Of a DNA stretch of 64,000 nt, positions 16,600 to 25,128 are shown one piece after another. The stretch comes from Gemmatimonadota bacterium. Lineage in GTDB: Bacteria > Gemmatimonadota > Gemmatimonadetes > Longimicrobiales > Gaopeijiaceae. How positions within the stretch are numbered: the stretch's first letter is position 1; the number at the start of each line of letters is the position of its first letter. The translations under genes and the position numbers were made by a program. The stretch spans positions 1-64,000 of the forward strand of contig JADFNK010000005.1 in NCBI GenBank assembly GCA_022563405.1. The letters are read 5' to 3'. The notes under the pieces were generated by a model. That model was not told where the DNA came from. It made no database searches and saw only the letters and a list, made by a program, of their open reading frames with translations.

Positions 16600-17712
16600 T
16601 CAGTGGGAGTCCGGCCAGGCCGATTCGGGGATAGGGGCGAGTTCCCGAAACTGTGTGGCAGCGTTTAAAGCCGACAGCAGCGCACACGCCGAACCGACAA
16701 TACGTGAACGGCCCTTGAGGGAGACGACTCCGCGGACGCGGACGAGTCCGTGGATTTCGGACTCCCCGGTAATCTCGAGGTCGCCCCCAACCACCACCAG
16801 CCCGTAGTAGCGGGCGGCGGATTGAAAGATCGCATCCCCCACGATCAGCAGGACACCCTGGCCCTGCCCTCCGTTCACGATCAACGAACCCTCGGATTTC
16901 ACCGTTGGCCTGTACGTCATACACGGATCGGAGATATCCAACGGAGCTCCCCAGTTGGTGGGAGAGGACACGGCACATCGGCCGAAGCGATTGATCGGCG
17001 AAGGCGAGATCGTTCCGGACACTTGGACATCCGCACCCTCCAACAGCTTGTCGTGCCCCAGGAGACCCAGGGAGGGTAGACGTGGCTCGATCGCACCCGC
17101 TCCGCCCTCTCTTCCAAGCTCGGCCCGCGGATCCTCGTGCAGTTCTGCTCGAGGCGAAATCCCTGATGTGAACAGGGTATCCACATCAGAACTGAAACGA
17201 TCACAAAACGCCGCGGGCCACATAGCGGGCGCCTCGTGAATCAGGGTGGCGTCCACCATGCTGCCTGCCTCCACCCGTGCCGGTCCGCCACTCTCGAGGA
17301 CGCCCCTCGCCGCCGCGAACCGCGCCACAGGGTCCATCGCCCAATAGAGACCCACCTGCCGATCTCGGCCGGGCCCCGTGTCCAACCACCCCTCGGAATG
17401 GATCAAGAGGACCTCCCGCGACAAACGCACAGCCCTCGCCTCATATCGCGCCCGGGGCGGAACGGCGACCGAACCCATGGATACCCATTCCCCCCACGGA
17501 AGGGAGTCGATACGCGTCATCCCGCGAGCGGTCAGATCCCTGCCCGTCTCGGCAGCGAACCGCCTGGCGAGCATGTCCCAGCGCGCCTGCGACACGAAGA
17601 ACTCGGATCGAGTCATCACGAGAAGCGTGTGCCCCACCCCCGTGACCGCAAGCAGGAGGAGCAGAACCGCAACCAGCACGTACCCTCGCCGTACTTCTTC
17701 GACCTTCTGCAT
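16600..17712 (-). CDS. PilX/GspK-type minor pilin-like protein
   Basis: About 370 residues from ATG 17710-17712 (an earlier ATG at 17748 would overlap pilW by 22 bases). The N-terminus VRRGYVLVAVLLLLLAVTGVGHTLLVM is a basic leader followed by a prepilin-like hydrophobic helix, but the usual G-F-T-L-x-E is degenerate (R-G-Y-V-L-V, no Glu5), as often in PilX/GspK. The C-terminal half contains a right-handed beta-helix-like stretch (GSLIVNGGQGQGVLLIVGDAIF, YYGLVVVGGDLEITG). It is last of four minor-pilin genes in the order FimT, PilV, PilW, PilX. Product name is by position and topology. Confidence 0.7.
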   Translation of the reverse strand: MQKVEEVRRGYVLVAVLLLLLAVTGVGHTLLVMTRSEFFVSQARWDMLARRFAAETGRDLTARGMTRIDSLPWGEWVSMGSVAVPPRARYEARAVRLSREVLLIHSEGWLDTGPGRDRQVGLYWAMDPVARFAAARGVLESGGPARVEAGSMVDATLIHEAPAMWPAAFCDRFSSDVDTLFTSGISPRAELHEDPRAELGREGGAGAIEPRLPSLGLLGHDKLLEGADVQVSGTISPSPINRFGRCAVSSPTNWGAPLDISDPCMTYRPTVKSEGSLIVNGGQGQGVLLIVGDAIFQSAARYYGLVVVGGDLEITGESEIHGLVRVRGVVSLKGRSRIVGSACALLSALNAATQFRELAPIPESAWPDSH

Positions 17713-17726
17713 TGAGCCGGCCTGGA

Positions 17727-18485
17727 TCAACGGATCTCGGGGATCCAAAACCGGAGGGCCGCCAAGCTATCATCGCCCGGGTTCGACCGGTCGGCAGCCA
17801 ACCGGAAAACGACCCCCGCCTCACGGGCCTCAATGCTCGATCTGTCGTCGTCGAACACATCTAGCGTGAGAGGCTGCCGGCCACCCCTGCCTCGGCGATA
17901 CCGCAGGGCCCCGCCACTGACATGATAACTCCCTCGTTCAAAGATTCTGGCTACCAACGCCCCCGGAACAGGCGGATCGATGGTCCACATTTCGACATCC
18001 CCGCCCAGATCCATCGAGCAGGACCCTACCCCCGGAGCCCGCCTCGTCAGATCCGCCCGCCGCCATCCATCAGCCGTCAAGATCAGGACGGAGTCCTTTA
18101 CCGGATTGGCCATCCGTTCCCCATGGTAGACCACCACGATATTTCCGGGATCGGGGCCCAGCCCACACACGGGCCCCCATCCACGGAAGGCCCGGAGCGA
18201 CAGACTGTCCGGGGCTCCAACGATCCAGTCCCTACCTCTCACCCCTGCCCGCAGTTCTTTGCCGATCACAACCGCCGCGAGACGCCGAGCCGAAAGGAGA
18301 TCCATTTGGGACCTGAGTCTGGACGCGACGGTACGTTGATGGGCGAGAGCCCTCCAGCCCAACGAGATCACCGCGAGCCCGAGAAGCAGAGACACGAGCA
18401 CTTCCACGACCGTGACGCCACAACGTACGTGAGGCCGTCGCCGGGAAGCCTGTTGCCGGATAGGCTGTTGGAGTCTAGGGAACAT
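17727..18485 (-). CDS. PilW/GspJ-type minor pilin
   Basis: 252 residues. After a 23-residue basic leader (ends HVRCG) comes the pilin-type helix VTVVEVLVSLLLGLAVISLGWRAL, with Glu at position 5 of the presumed mature protein. The remainder is a soluble beta-rich domain with several WxxADLTRR-like and Trp-rich stretches and no recognisable catalytic site. The start overlaps the pilV-type stop by 11 bases. Likely sits at the pilus tip complex together with its neighbours. Confidence 0.8.
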   Translation of the reverse strand: MFPRLQQPIRQQASRRRPHVRCGVTVVEVLVSLLLGLAVISLGWRALAHQRTVASRLRSQMDLLSARRLAAVVIGKELRAGVRGRDWIVGAPDSLSLRAFRGWGPVCGLGPDPGNIVVVYHGERMANPVKDSVLILTADGWRRADLTRRAPGVGSCSMDLGGDVEMWTIDPPVPGALVARIFERGSYHVSGGALRYRRGRGGRQPLTLDVFDDDRSSIEAREAGVVFRLAADRSNPGDDSLAALRFWIPEIR

Positions 18486-18804
18486 CCGGCTGCTCCAGGC
18501 TCAGGCCTACGGATACAACGGCGCCGGGGCCACCTTGGAAGCTGATCGTAACGAGCCCGCCCGCCTCACGTGTCCAGCGGATCAACCCCCGCTCGGTCTC
18601 GATCGAGCCCGGCCCACCCCAACCCGTGAATGAGAGAGAGTCCGCCAGCCACTCTACGGCCCGGGACGCGGACTCCAGGGCGAGCGCGGCGAGGAGCGTT
18701 TTTTGGGCCTGGAGGGTCATTGCCAGAGCGCCCAGGAGCCCCACCTCGAACACGACGAGAGCGATCATGACCTCAACCAGACTGAACCCGCCCCGACTCC
18801 TCAT
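18475..18804 (-). CDS. PilV/GspI-type minor pilin
   Basis: 109 residues; leader MRSRGG and then FSLVEVMIALVVFEVGLLGALAMT, a canonical type III (prepilin) signal with G/F cleavage and Glu5. This short length is common for PilV/GspI-like proteins of this kind. The start overlaps the fimT-type stop by 4 bases (ATGA). Confidence 0.85.
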   Translation of the reverse strand: MRSRGGFSLVEVMIALVVFEVGLLGALAMTLQAQKTLLAALALESASRAVEWLADSLSFTGWGGPGSIETERGLIRWTREAGGLVTISFQGGPGAVVSVGLSLEQPDVP

Positions 18805-19229
18805 TCCCGCCGAATCCGTCCATAGGCCGAGATGATCAGCCGGGCAACCGCTGATCCGCGCGTGAGCGTGACCGAACGAGCGGCCATTCTACCCAAGCCC
18901 GACGCGTCGAAGCGGAGCTCGAACGACGGACGTCCACCCGAGAGCACGAGCTCTGTTCCCCAAGTCGCGCGTATGTCCACCCGGTGCAGAATCTCTCCCC
19001 CGGCCTCGATTCTGATCTCTGCGGGATCGCGAATAACGATGAGCCTCGAACCCCCGTGCCGGAGCGCTTCGCCTCGAGCACGTGTGATCAGTCCGACCAG
19101 CTCCTCCCGAGCCCCGACCACCGACAGACGCTCCCGGACGCTCCATCCCACGGGAAAAGAAAGGCTCCCCGCCACCGCCAGGAGCGCCAGCACCCCCGCG
19201 AGCTCGAGAATAGTGAAACCGTGACGCAT
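18801..19229 (-). CDS. FimT/GspH-type minor pilin
   Basis: 142 residues from ATG 19227-19229 (GTG at 19235 is two codons earlier). MRHG/FTILELAGVLALLAVAGSLSFP is a prepilin peptidase site with a very short leader and Glu5. The GspH-like soluble domain includes EELVGLITRARGEALRHGGSRLIV, the typical helix before the beta sandwich, and ends in ISAYGRIRRE. First of the four overlapping minor-pilin genes, 98 bases downstream of the regulator gene. Confidence 0.85.
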   Translation of the reverse strand: MRHGFTILELAGVLALLAVAGSLSFPVGWSVRERLSVVGAREELVGLITRARGEALRHGGSRLIVIRDPAEIRIEAGGEILHRVDIRATWGTELVLSGGRPSFELRFDASGLGRMAARSVTLTRGSAVARLIISAYGRIRRE

Positions 19230-19327
19230 GGACACACCATATCTGCGCGGTATGGGCGCCGGAATGTCACGTCACGCCAACATCGGTGTGGAGGAGGATG
19301 GGTACGCCGATCTCCCGCCAGATTCCT

Positions 19328-20689
19328 TCAGGTGCCGTCCAGCCCGTAGTCCTGTATTTTGTAGCGCAGAGCCCGCGGGGAAAGTTCGAGCAGCACCCCG
19401 GCTTTCGAGCGGTTCCCGCCCGTGCGCTTCAAGGCCCGCTGAATGAGCTCACGCTCCAATTGGGCAGACCGGCGTTTCACAGAGAGGTCGTCCGACTTGT
19501 AGGTCGCCTCGATCGGCCCACCCGTGTGGCGAAGCCGATCGATAAGTGTGTCCTCCTCCAACTCCTCTCCATCGGAGAGAACCGCGGCCTGTTCGAGCAC
19601 GTTCTCCAACTCACGGATGTTGCCCGGCCAGGGATAGGCGAGCAAGAGCTTCATCGCGGACGGCGAGATCCCAGCTACTTTCACGTTGAGCCGCTTCCTC
19701 AAACGCTCGAGTAAATGGTGTACAAGGTCCGGAATCGCCTCCGTCCTCTCCCGCAGGGGAGGCAGATGGATGGGAATCACCGCCAACCGATAGTAGAAAT
19801 CTTGGCGGAATTCACCGGCTTGGACCGCCGCCTGCAAGTCACTGTTCGTAGCCGAGACGATCCGGACGTCTACCTGAGTGGTCTCGGTCCCCCCGAGTCG
19901 CCGGATCTCACCCTCTTGCAGAGCACGCAGCAACTTCACCTGAAGGGCGGTTGGCAGCTCCCCGATTTCATCGAGGAACAGTGTCCCGCCGTCCGCAGCC
20001 TCGAACAACCCAGCCCGATCGCGATCGGCCCCGGTGAACGCTCCACGCATGTACCCGAAGAACTCGGACTCGAGAAGTGTTTCCGGGATGGCACCACAGT
20101 TGACCGGAATGAACGGTTCGTCGGCTCGGTTGCTCTCGCGGTGGATGAGGCGGGCCATCAACTCCTTGCCGGTACCGGACTCCCCGGTCAGCAAGACGGG
20201 AGAGCGGTGGCGGGCAACCTTCGTCGCCGTCTCCAGAGCCTTGATCATGGTCGGAGAGCGAGCCACGATATCTCCGAGTCGCCTTCCCGCGCTGACCTCG
20301 GCGCGGAGACGCCCTACTTCGGACCGAAGTTGCTCTCTCTCCTCGGCCTTCCGGATCGTAAGGAGGACTTCGTCGGCGCCGAACGGCTTGGGTAGGTAGT
20401 CGTACGCACCCGCCTTCATCGCCTCGACGGCAAGCTCCATGTTCCCGTACGCCGTCATGACGATGACGAGCGCCTGGCCCTCCACTTCACCGTAACGCTT
20501 GAGGAATTCCAAGCCGCCCATCTGGGGCATACGAACGTCACAAAGGATGATCTGGGGGTTCTCATTCGCGGCTATGGCCAAACCCTCTTTGCCGTGCGCC
20601 GCGAGCAGCACGTCGTGTCCACCCTCCTCCAGAATGAGGGTCAGAGATTTGCGAAGTCCCTGGTCGTCGTCTATTACGAGGACCTTCAT
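19328..20689 (-). CDS. Sigma-54-dependent response regulator, PilR/NtrC type
   Basis: 453 residues: receiver (1-120, phospho-acceptor Asp in IILCDVRMPQMGG, Lys in YLPKPF), AAA+ domain (about 145-380) with Walker A GESGTGKE, the sigma-54-contacting loop GAFTGA and Walker B GGTLFLDEIGE, and a Fis-type helix-turn-helix (GGNRSKAGVLLELSPRALRYKIQ). All key residues are intact, so it should activate RpoN promoters when phosphorylated. It overlaps the kinase gene upstream by 4 bases and lies just before the minor pilins; targets probably include the pilin promoter at 23089-23104. Confidence 0.93.
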   Translation of the reverse strand: MKVLVIDDDQGLRKSLTLILEEGGHDVLLAAHGKEGLAIAANENPQIILCDVRMPQMGGLEFLKRYGEVEGQALVIVMTAYGNMELAVEAMKAGAYDYLPKPFGADEVLLTIRKAEEREQLRSEVGRLRAEVSAGRRLGDIVARSPTMIKALETATKVARHRSPVLLTGESGTGKELMARLIHRESNRADEPFIPVNCGAIPETLLESEFFGYMRGAFTGADRDRAGLFEAADGGTLFLDEIGELPTALQVKLLRALQEGEIRRLGGTETTQVDVRIVSATNSDLQAAVQAGEFRQDFYYRLAVIPIHLPPLRERTEAIPDLVHHLLERLRKRLNVKVAGISPSAMKLLLAYPWPGNIRELENVLEQAAVLSDGEELEEDTLIDRLRHTGGPIEATYKSDDLSVKRRSAQLERELIQRALKRTGGNRSKAGVLLELSPRALRYKIQDYGLDGT

Positions 20690-22002
20690 TCGACCTCCTG
20701 TCTATCTATCGCCTCGGAGTACCGGGCTCCAACGGCCCCGTACTGCTCCACAGTAGAGTCCTTCACGGTGGTGGCCTCGGGCAGCCGAACCTCGAAGCGC
20801 GCCCCATCCGGCGTGTTTTCCAAGTCGATACGCCCGCCCATTCCCGACACGAGTCGGGCCGAGATGAACAGACCCAAGCCGGTTCCCTTCCCTGGTTCCT
20901 TGGTAGTGAAGAAGGGATCGAACACATGGGTCTCGTCCGCAGAAGGGAGGCCCGGCCCGTTGTCGGAAACCGCCACGACGACCACCCTATGGGCGGTCTC
21001 GAGCGATCCGAGGCTCTCCACGGCGAAGGCCCGGGCCACTCGACGCCGGTGCATATAGTTGACCCCGGGCGGGTCGTCTCCCCTTCTGCGGAGGGGGTTT
21101 GCCGCCGGGCCCTCCTCCGACCACATCGCAACCTCGATCTTGGGCTCGTCCACGTCCTTCACCGCATCCGAAGCGTTCAAGAGCAAGTTCACGAGGACCT
21201 GTTCCAGGTGCCGGGGGTCCATCAGGACCGGCGGGCACTCCTCGTCAAGCGTCCACGAATGTTCTATCTGTCCCAGTCGGCCCTGGGTCTCCAGGAGCTC
21301 GCGTACACCCGCGACGACTTCATCGACCCGCACCGGGGTGATCTCGTCCGACTGCGGGCGGGCGAAATCAAGAAGGCCTCGCACGATACCATCGATGCGA
21401 TGCGCTTCGGAACGTATCAACTCCAAGAGCTCCGGATCTCCCTGGTCCGCCTCGATGCGACGCAGAGCGACGTCGGCATACCCGATGATGGCGGTCAGGG
21501 GATTGCCTACCTCGTGCGCGATGCCGGCCGCCAGAGTCCCCACCGAGGCCAATCGGGCAGCCTGGATGACTTCGTTCCGAGCTTCGATGAGCATGACGTT
21601 GGTCTCATCGAGGGACCGAACGTTCTCGGCCAAGACCTCCTGCCCGGCGATGAGCCGGTCGGCCATCGCATTGACACTCTCCGTGATACTTCTGAGCTCG
21701 AGTCCGTTAGGAAGTTCGAGCCGGTGCCGGTAGTCGCCGTCGGCAATCTGTTTCACTCCCCGGACCAGTTGGTCCACCGGCTCCAGGAGATTCTTCTTGA
21801 GGGCCCACCCTCCGAAAGTGAGAACGATGACCAGGTCCACCGCCACGATGACGAGAATAAAGGCCATCGTCTCGCCCGTGGAACGAAGAAACGGAAGCAC
21901 CAGGCTGATGGAGATGCCCAAGAGAAGGGTGACCCCACCAAACAGAATCCCCAGTGAAATGAGCAGCTCACGACGAAGAGGGGTCGGGGAACTCATGTTC
22001 AC
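20686..22002 (-). CDS. Sensor histidine kinase with HAMP domain
   Basis: 438 residues starting at GTG 22000-22002 (ATG two codons later). Two membrane helices at the N-terminus (about 10-37 and 43-66) enclose only a very short loop, followed by HAMP (about 68-125), a dimerisation domain with the phospho-acceptor His in AAGIAHEVGNPLTAI and an HATPase domain (NLLLNASDAV, SDNGPGLP, GKGTGLGLF). There is no real periplasmic sensor domain, so it probably senses in the membrane. It pairs with the regulator directly downstream (ATGA overlap) and is separated from the pilin genes by a terminator. Confidence 0.92.
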   Translation of the reverse strand: MNMSSPTPLRRELLISLGILFGGVTLLLGISISLVLPFLRSTGETMAFILVIVAVDLVIVLTFGGWALKKNLLEPVDQLVRGVKQIADGDYRHRLELPNGLELRSITESVNAMADRLIAGQEVLAENVRSLDETNVMLIEARNEVIQAARLASVGTLAAGIAHEVGNPLTAIIGYADVALRRIEADQGDPELLELIRSEAHRIDGIVRGLLDFARPQSDEITPVRVDEVVAGVRELLETQGRLGQIEHSWTLDEECPPVLMDPRHLEQVLVNLLLNASDAVKDVDEPKIEVAMWSEEGPAANPLRRRGDDPPGVNYMHRRRVARAFAVESLGSLETAHRVVVVAVSDNGPGLPSADETHVFDPFFTTKEPGKGTGLGLFISARLVSGMGGRIDLENTPDGARFEVRLPEATTVKDSTVEQYGAVGARYSEAIDRQEVE

Positions 22003-22028
22003 ATGGGCTTCCAGGCAAGAAGTGCAAA

Positions 22029-22054
22029 ACGCCGGAGGTTCTCGACTCCGGCGT
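22029..22054 (-). terminator. Intrinsic terminator behind the second pilin gene
   Basis: 9-bp stem ACGCCGGAG against CTCCGGCGT with an 8-base loop; on the minus strand it runs into TTTTGCACTT. It separates the pilin transcript from the kinase-regulator-minor pilin genes. Confidence 0.7.
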
Positions 22055-22119
22055 CTCCGATGAAGACTACTTCTAATGTGTGCAGGGGACGGACCCGCTG
22101 CAACGATAGGGTTCTTGTC

Positions 22120-22509
22120 CTAACGTGTGCAGGCAATGACCCCCTCTACCGCGCCGGGGTCCCCGCCCGCCACCGCCGCATTGCCCTGATAAATGCCGCA
22201 GTGCTCAGAGATGAGACCCGCGTGGGCCGCGGTCGCTGCCCAGCCCGAGCCGGTAGCCTCGTTGATCGTGATGGTCACTCCGGAACTTGGGGTCATTTCG
22301 AGGGTGCTGAGCGAGGTGCTGTACGTATAGGCGCCGTTGTGGTGGATCTCCTGGAAGGTCGCCAGGTTCTTCAGATCGGTCTTCATGGTCGAGACGAAAG
22401 ACTTCTCTCGCGAGGCGGCGAACTTCGGGATCGCGACAGAAGCCAGGATCCCGATGATCACGACCACGATGAGGAGCTCGATCAGTGTAAATCCGCTTTT
22501 CTTGCTCAT
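22120..22509 (-). CDS. pilA: Type IV pilin, second copy
   Basis: 129 residues from ATG 22507-22509, chosen because GGAGG stands eight bases before it. MSKKSG/FTLIELLIVVVIIGILASVAIPKF is a perfect prepilin leader with Glu5. The helix is followed by a short head domain of about 75 residues; two cysteines near the C-terminus (EHCGIY and ACTR) probably close the D-region loop. It lies 123 bases downstream of a paralogous pilin, from which it is separated by a hairpin without T-run, and ends at a terminator. Confidence 0.93.
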   Translation of the reverse strand: MSKKSGFTLIELLIVVVIIGILASVAIPKFAASREKSFVSTMKTDLKNLATFQEIHHNGAYTYSTSLSTLEMTPSSGVTITINEATGSGWAATAAHAGLISEHCGIYQGNAAVAGGDPGAVEGVIACTR

Positions 22510-22551
22510 GCCCATTTCCTCCGTTCGCACCAAGCCCGGACCCGGAGGCGA

Positions 22552-22588
22552 GAGAGCGCGGCCCGGGAAAGACCCGAGCCACGCTCTC
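22552..22588 (-). promoter_or_regulatory. Long hairpin between the two pilin genes
   Basis: The arms 22552-22567 and 22573-22588 pair over 16 positions with two G-U-type pairs on one strand and a 5-base loop. On the minus strand it is followed by TCGCCTCCGG instead of a T-run, so a plain terminator is unlikely. A processing or stabilising hairpin that sets the ratio of the two pilins is possible. Confidence 0.5.
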
Positions 22589-22632
22589 CAACCGAAAGCA
22601 ATCCAGCGCCTCCGAAAACTACCTGGTCTGCT

Positions 22633-23034
22633 TTATCCGTTGCAGGCCATCGCACCCGCCGCTGTGGGATTAGTCGACCCAATAGCGACAGCCACGGCGG
22701 TGCCGTAATAGATGCTGCAACCGTCGTCGACTCCGTTCATGGCCGAATGAACTGCGGTGGCCGACCAGCCGTCGGCGGTGGCCACACCAATGGCCACGGT
22801 CACACCGGAGGACGAAACGAAGCCGAGGTCCACTGCGACGGTTGTGTATGCGTACTCGTCCGAGTAGTAGATCTCCTGCTGACTGGCGAGATTCTTCAGG
22901 TCGGACTTCATGGCCGCGAAGTAGGCCTTCTCACGTGTGGCGGAGAACTTCGGAATGGCGATAGCCGCCAGGATGCCGATGATCACGACCACGATGAGCA
23001 ACTCGATGAGGGTAAAACCCTTGTTGTCCCGCAT
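22633..23034 (-). CDS. pilA: Type IV pilin, first copy
   Basis: 133 residues from ATG 23032-23034, with GGGAG eight bases upstream (an ATG 12 codons earlier has no such site). MRDNKG/FTLIELLIVVVIIGILAAIAIPKF is a canonical prepilin start with Glu5. The head contains SDEYAYTT, resembling GspG-like short pilins, and a C-terminal Cys pair (DGCSIYY and ACNG). It is probably the major pilin because the sigma-54-like promoter lies directly before it. It is close in sequence to the next pilin only in the N-terminal half. Confidence 0.93.
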   Translation of the reverse strand: MRDNKGFTLIELLIVVVIIGILAAIAIPKFSATREKAYFAAMKSDLKNLASQQEIYYSDEYAYTTVAVDLGFVSSSGVTVAIGVATADGWSATAVHSAMNGVDDGCSIYYGTAVAVAIGSTNPTAAGAMACNG

Positions 23035-23088
23035 GATGATAACTCCCGTAAAAATTGCACTGGTGAACATTCGATGTACTGGGACAAG

Positions 23089-23104
23089 TGCAAACTAGGG
23101 TCCA
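23089..23104 (-). promoter_or_regulatory. Sigma-54-like -24/-12 promoter of the pilin genes
   Basis: Minus strand TGGACCCTAGTTTGCA: GG and GC with the required 10-base spacing and a perfect TTTGCA -12 part, against the consensus TGGCACR-N4-TTGCW. The predicted start site is about 44 bases before the first pilin ATG. This is the expected arrangement for PilS/PilR-controlled pilin genes. Confidence 0.65.
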
Positions 23105-23178
23105 CAAGTTGGCATATCTCCTTAAGTCGTTGTTTTACAACGGCTTACGTAATTCCATAGGCCGGTCCTCCCTCACGG

Positions 23179-25083
23179 CTATCGACCATTCGATGCCGGA
23201 TTCTGCGAACCATTGGCATTTTCAGAGCCTCGTAGAACAGCCTCCATACTGTCAATTTGGCCGGGTTCATCGGGTGGCCGCACCCTTATCCGAGCGCTGT
23301 CGAGTGACTCGAGGGCTCGAGCGGTGTCGCCGGCGTGGGCATACGCCTCCGCAAGCCAGAACCACTGTTGCCAGCGGTGGCCCTCACCCGACGCGATCGT
23401 TTGGCGGCGCGCACGGACCGACTCTTCCCAACGGCCCTCAGCCGCCAGAGACTGGGCCAGGAGATGGTTCGAAAGCATGTCCTGCGACCGGTAGTAGACG
23501 ATGGCGGCCTCGGCCGCTTCGATGGCATCGGGATAGTTCCCCTGGGAATAATAGACCCCGGCGAGAATCCGGGGGGCGACGCCCCTATCCGGGCGATCCT
23601 GCCAGGCCCTGAGGAGAAGGGCCTCGGCCGCATCCTCTTCTCCGAAGACGAGGAGCTGCCGTCCCACCTCCACAAGCAGGGAGTAATCTCCACGTAGGAG
23701 GCTGATCGCAAGTCGGTAGGCGGCATTACCCCCCTCCCTGTCGCCGACCCGGTAGCTCGCGTCGCCGATGAGCCACTGCGCCCGTCCCGACTCCGGGTGC
23801 TCGCGGAGCAGGGTGTTGAAAACACTCGTATTGTCTCGCCAAGTTCTGTTCCGCGTAACGGTTCGGAGCGACATGAGCGCCAAGGTGAGGATGAAGGCCA
23901 CCTGAGCTACGCGTCGGCGCTCCTTGTACAGCTCGGTACCCATCCATGCGAGAAGCACGACGAACCCGACCGAGGGCAGATAGAACGTGCGCTCCGCCAG
24001 CAGGACGCCGGAAAGGAAGAGCACGTTGGAAACCGGCGACATCGTGATCACGAGCCATACGACGCCGAACGCGAAGAGACGAGGCGGAGTACGGTCCACA
24101 CCGAGCGTCTGCGCTCCCCACAGACGTAAGGCCAAGCCGAGCGCCCCCAAGAGAAGAAGAGCCCCTAGCATGCCACTTCGAGTCCAGTCGAACGCGAGTG
24201 GGATCACGCCTGGCGCATAGTCGACACTCAAGTCGAGGGGGAAAAAAAGCAGCCTGAAGTAGTGCGGCCAGATCGAGGCTACGGTCCAGATCCTGGGGAC
24301 GTCACCCTGCAAGAGATCCGCACCTAGAGGCGCCGTCGAGCTGGCCACGTTGCCGAGCACGGCGTACCGGGACACCAGGACGAGCGCCGCCACCGCCGCG
24401 AGGCCTACGTAGATCGTCCACCGGCGGCGGGCGTACGAGAGTGCGTCCCTGATCCCTGCGTTGTCCCGCGCGCCGTCGAGAAGAAAGAGGACGCCGGGGA
24501 GAGTGACCGCACTCTCCTTCGCCAGAAAAGAGAGCATGAACAGGAGCAGGATGGCCGCGCCGGGCAGAAACGTAATCCGCTCGCCCGCCCTCAGAAAAAC
24601 GAGGCACGCGCCCAGATACAACGCCGAGGAGAAGACCTCGGCCAAACCCACGACGTTCGCCACGGCCTCGACGTGGACCGGATGAACCGCGAAGAGCAGT
24701 CCCGCGACGAAGGCGAGCGCAAGAGGTGCGAGTTCCGACAGCACCAGCACCACGAGCGCGGTCACGACTCCGTGGAGCAGCACGTTCACCGCGTGGAACA
24801 TGGCAGGATTTTCCCCCCAGACCGCCCACTGAATGCCCAAGAGTGCGGTCGTCGCCGGCCGCCACAACCCTAGATCACGGCCGTAATCCCCGGGCCAATA
24901 GGGAGAAACCAGAGCCTCCGGTAGAGAACCCAAGTCCTGGATCCCCGTGTTCTCGGTGATGATCGGGAGGTCGTCGAAGGCGAAGTCGTTGAGCACGCTG
25001 TTCGCCGACAGAAGAATCGCCGCCGCGCCCGCCAGGAATGCGGCCGACCGGACGGACCGGAGGGGGGACTCCCAGATCCTCAT
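23179..25083 (-). CDS. TMTC-like membrane glycosyltransferase with TPR repeats
   Basis: 634 residues. About residues 12-410 are a polytopic membrane domain with at least ten helices; the first extracytoplasmic loop has the acidic pair D37-D38 in NDFAFDDLP, as in GT-C enzymes such as TMTC/PMT, and the motif FAVHPVHVEAVANVVGLAE is characteristic of the TMTC family. Residues about 430-610 form TPR-like repeats (EHPESGRAQWLIGDASYRVG, RILAGVYYSQGNYPDAIEAA). TMTC-type proteins transfer mannose or similar sugars from a polyprenyl phosphate to Ser/Thr. It follows a polyprenyl-phosphate sugar synthase gene by 45 bases and precedes the pilins, so pilin or envelope O-glycosylation is a reasonable inference. 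Confidence 0.82.
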   Translation of the reverse strand: MRIWESPLRSVRSAAFLAGAAAILLSANSVLNDFAFDDLPIITENTGIQDLGSLPEALVSPYWPGDYGRDLGLWRPATTALLGIQWAVWGENPAMFHAVNVLLHGVVTALVVLVLSELAPLALAFVAGLLFAVHPVHVEAVANVVGLAEVFSSALYLGACLVFLRAGERITFLPGAAILLLFMLSFLAKESAVTLPGVLFLLDGARDNAGIRDALSYARRRWTIYVGLAAVAALVLVSRYAVLGNVASSTAPLGADLLQGDVPRIWTVASIWPHYFRLLFFPLDLSVDYAPGVIPLAFDWTRSGMLGALLLLGALGLALRLWGAQTLGVDRTPPRLFAFGVVWLVITMSPVSNVLFLSGVLLAERTFYLPSVGFVVLLAWMGTELYKERRRVAQVAFILTLALMSLRTVTRNRTWRDNTSVFNTLLREHPESGRAQWLIGDASYRVGDREGGNAAYRLAISLLRGDYSLLVEVGRQLLVFGEEDAAEALLLRAWQDRPDRGVAPRILAGVYYSQGNYPDAIEAAEAAIVYYRSQDMLSNHLLAQSLAAEGRWEESVRARRQTIASGEGHRWQQWFWLAEAYAHAGDTARALESLDSARIRVRPPDEPGQIDSMEAVLRGSENANGSQNPASNGR

Positions 25084-25128
25084 CGTCGGCGGCGGGGGGC
25101 CGATGCCTCGCCGCCGGAGTTTGCGGCC

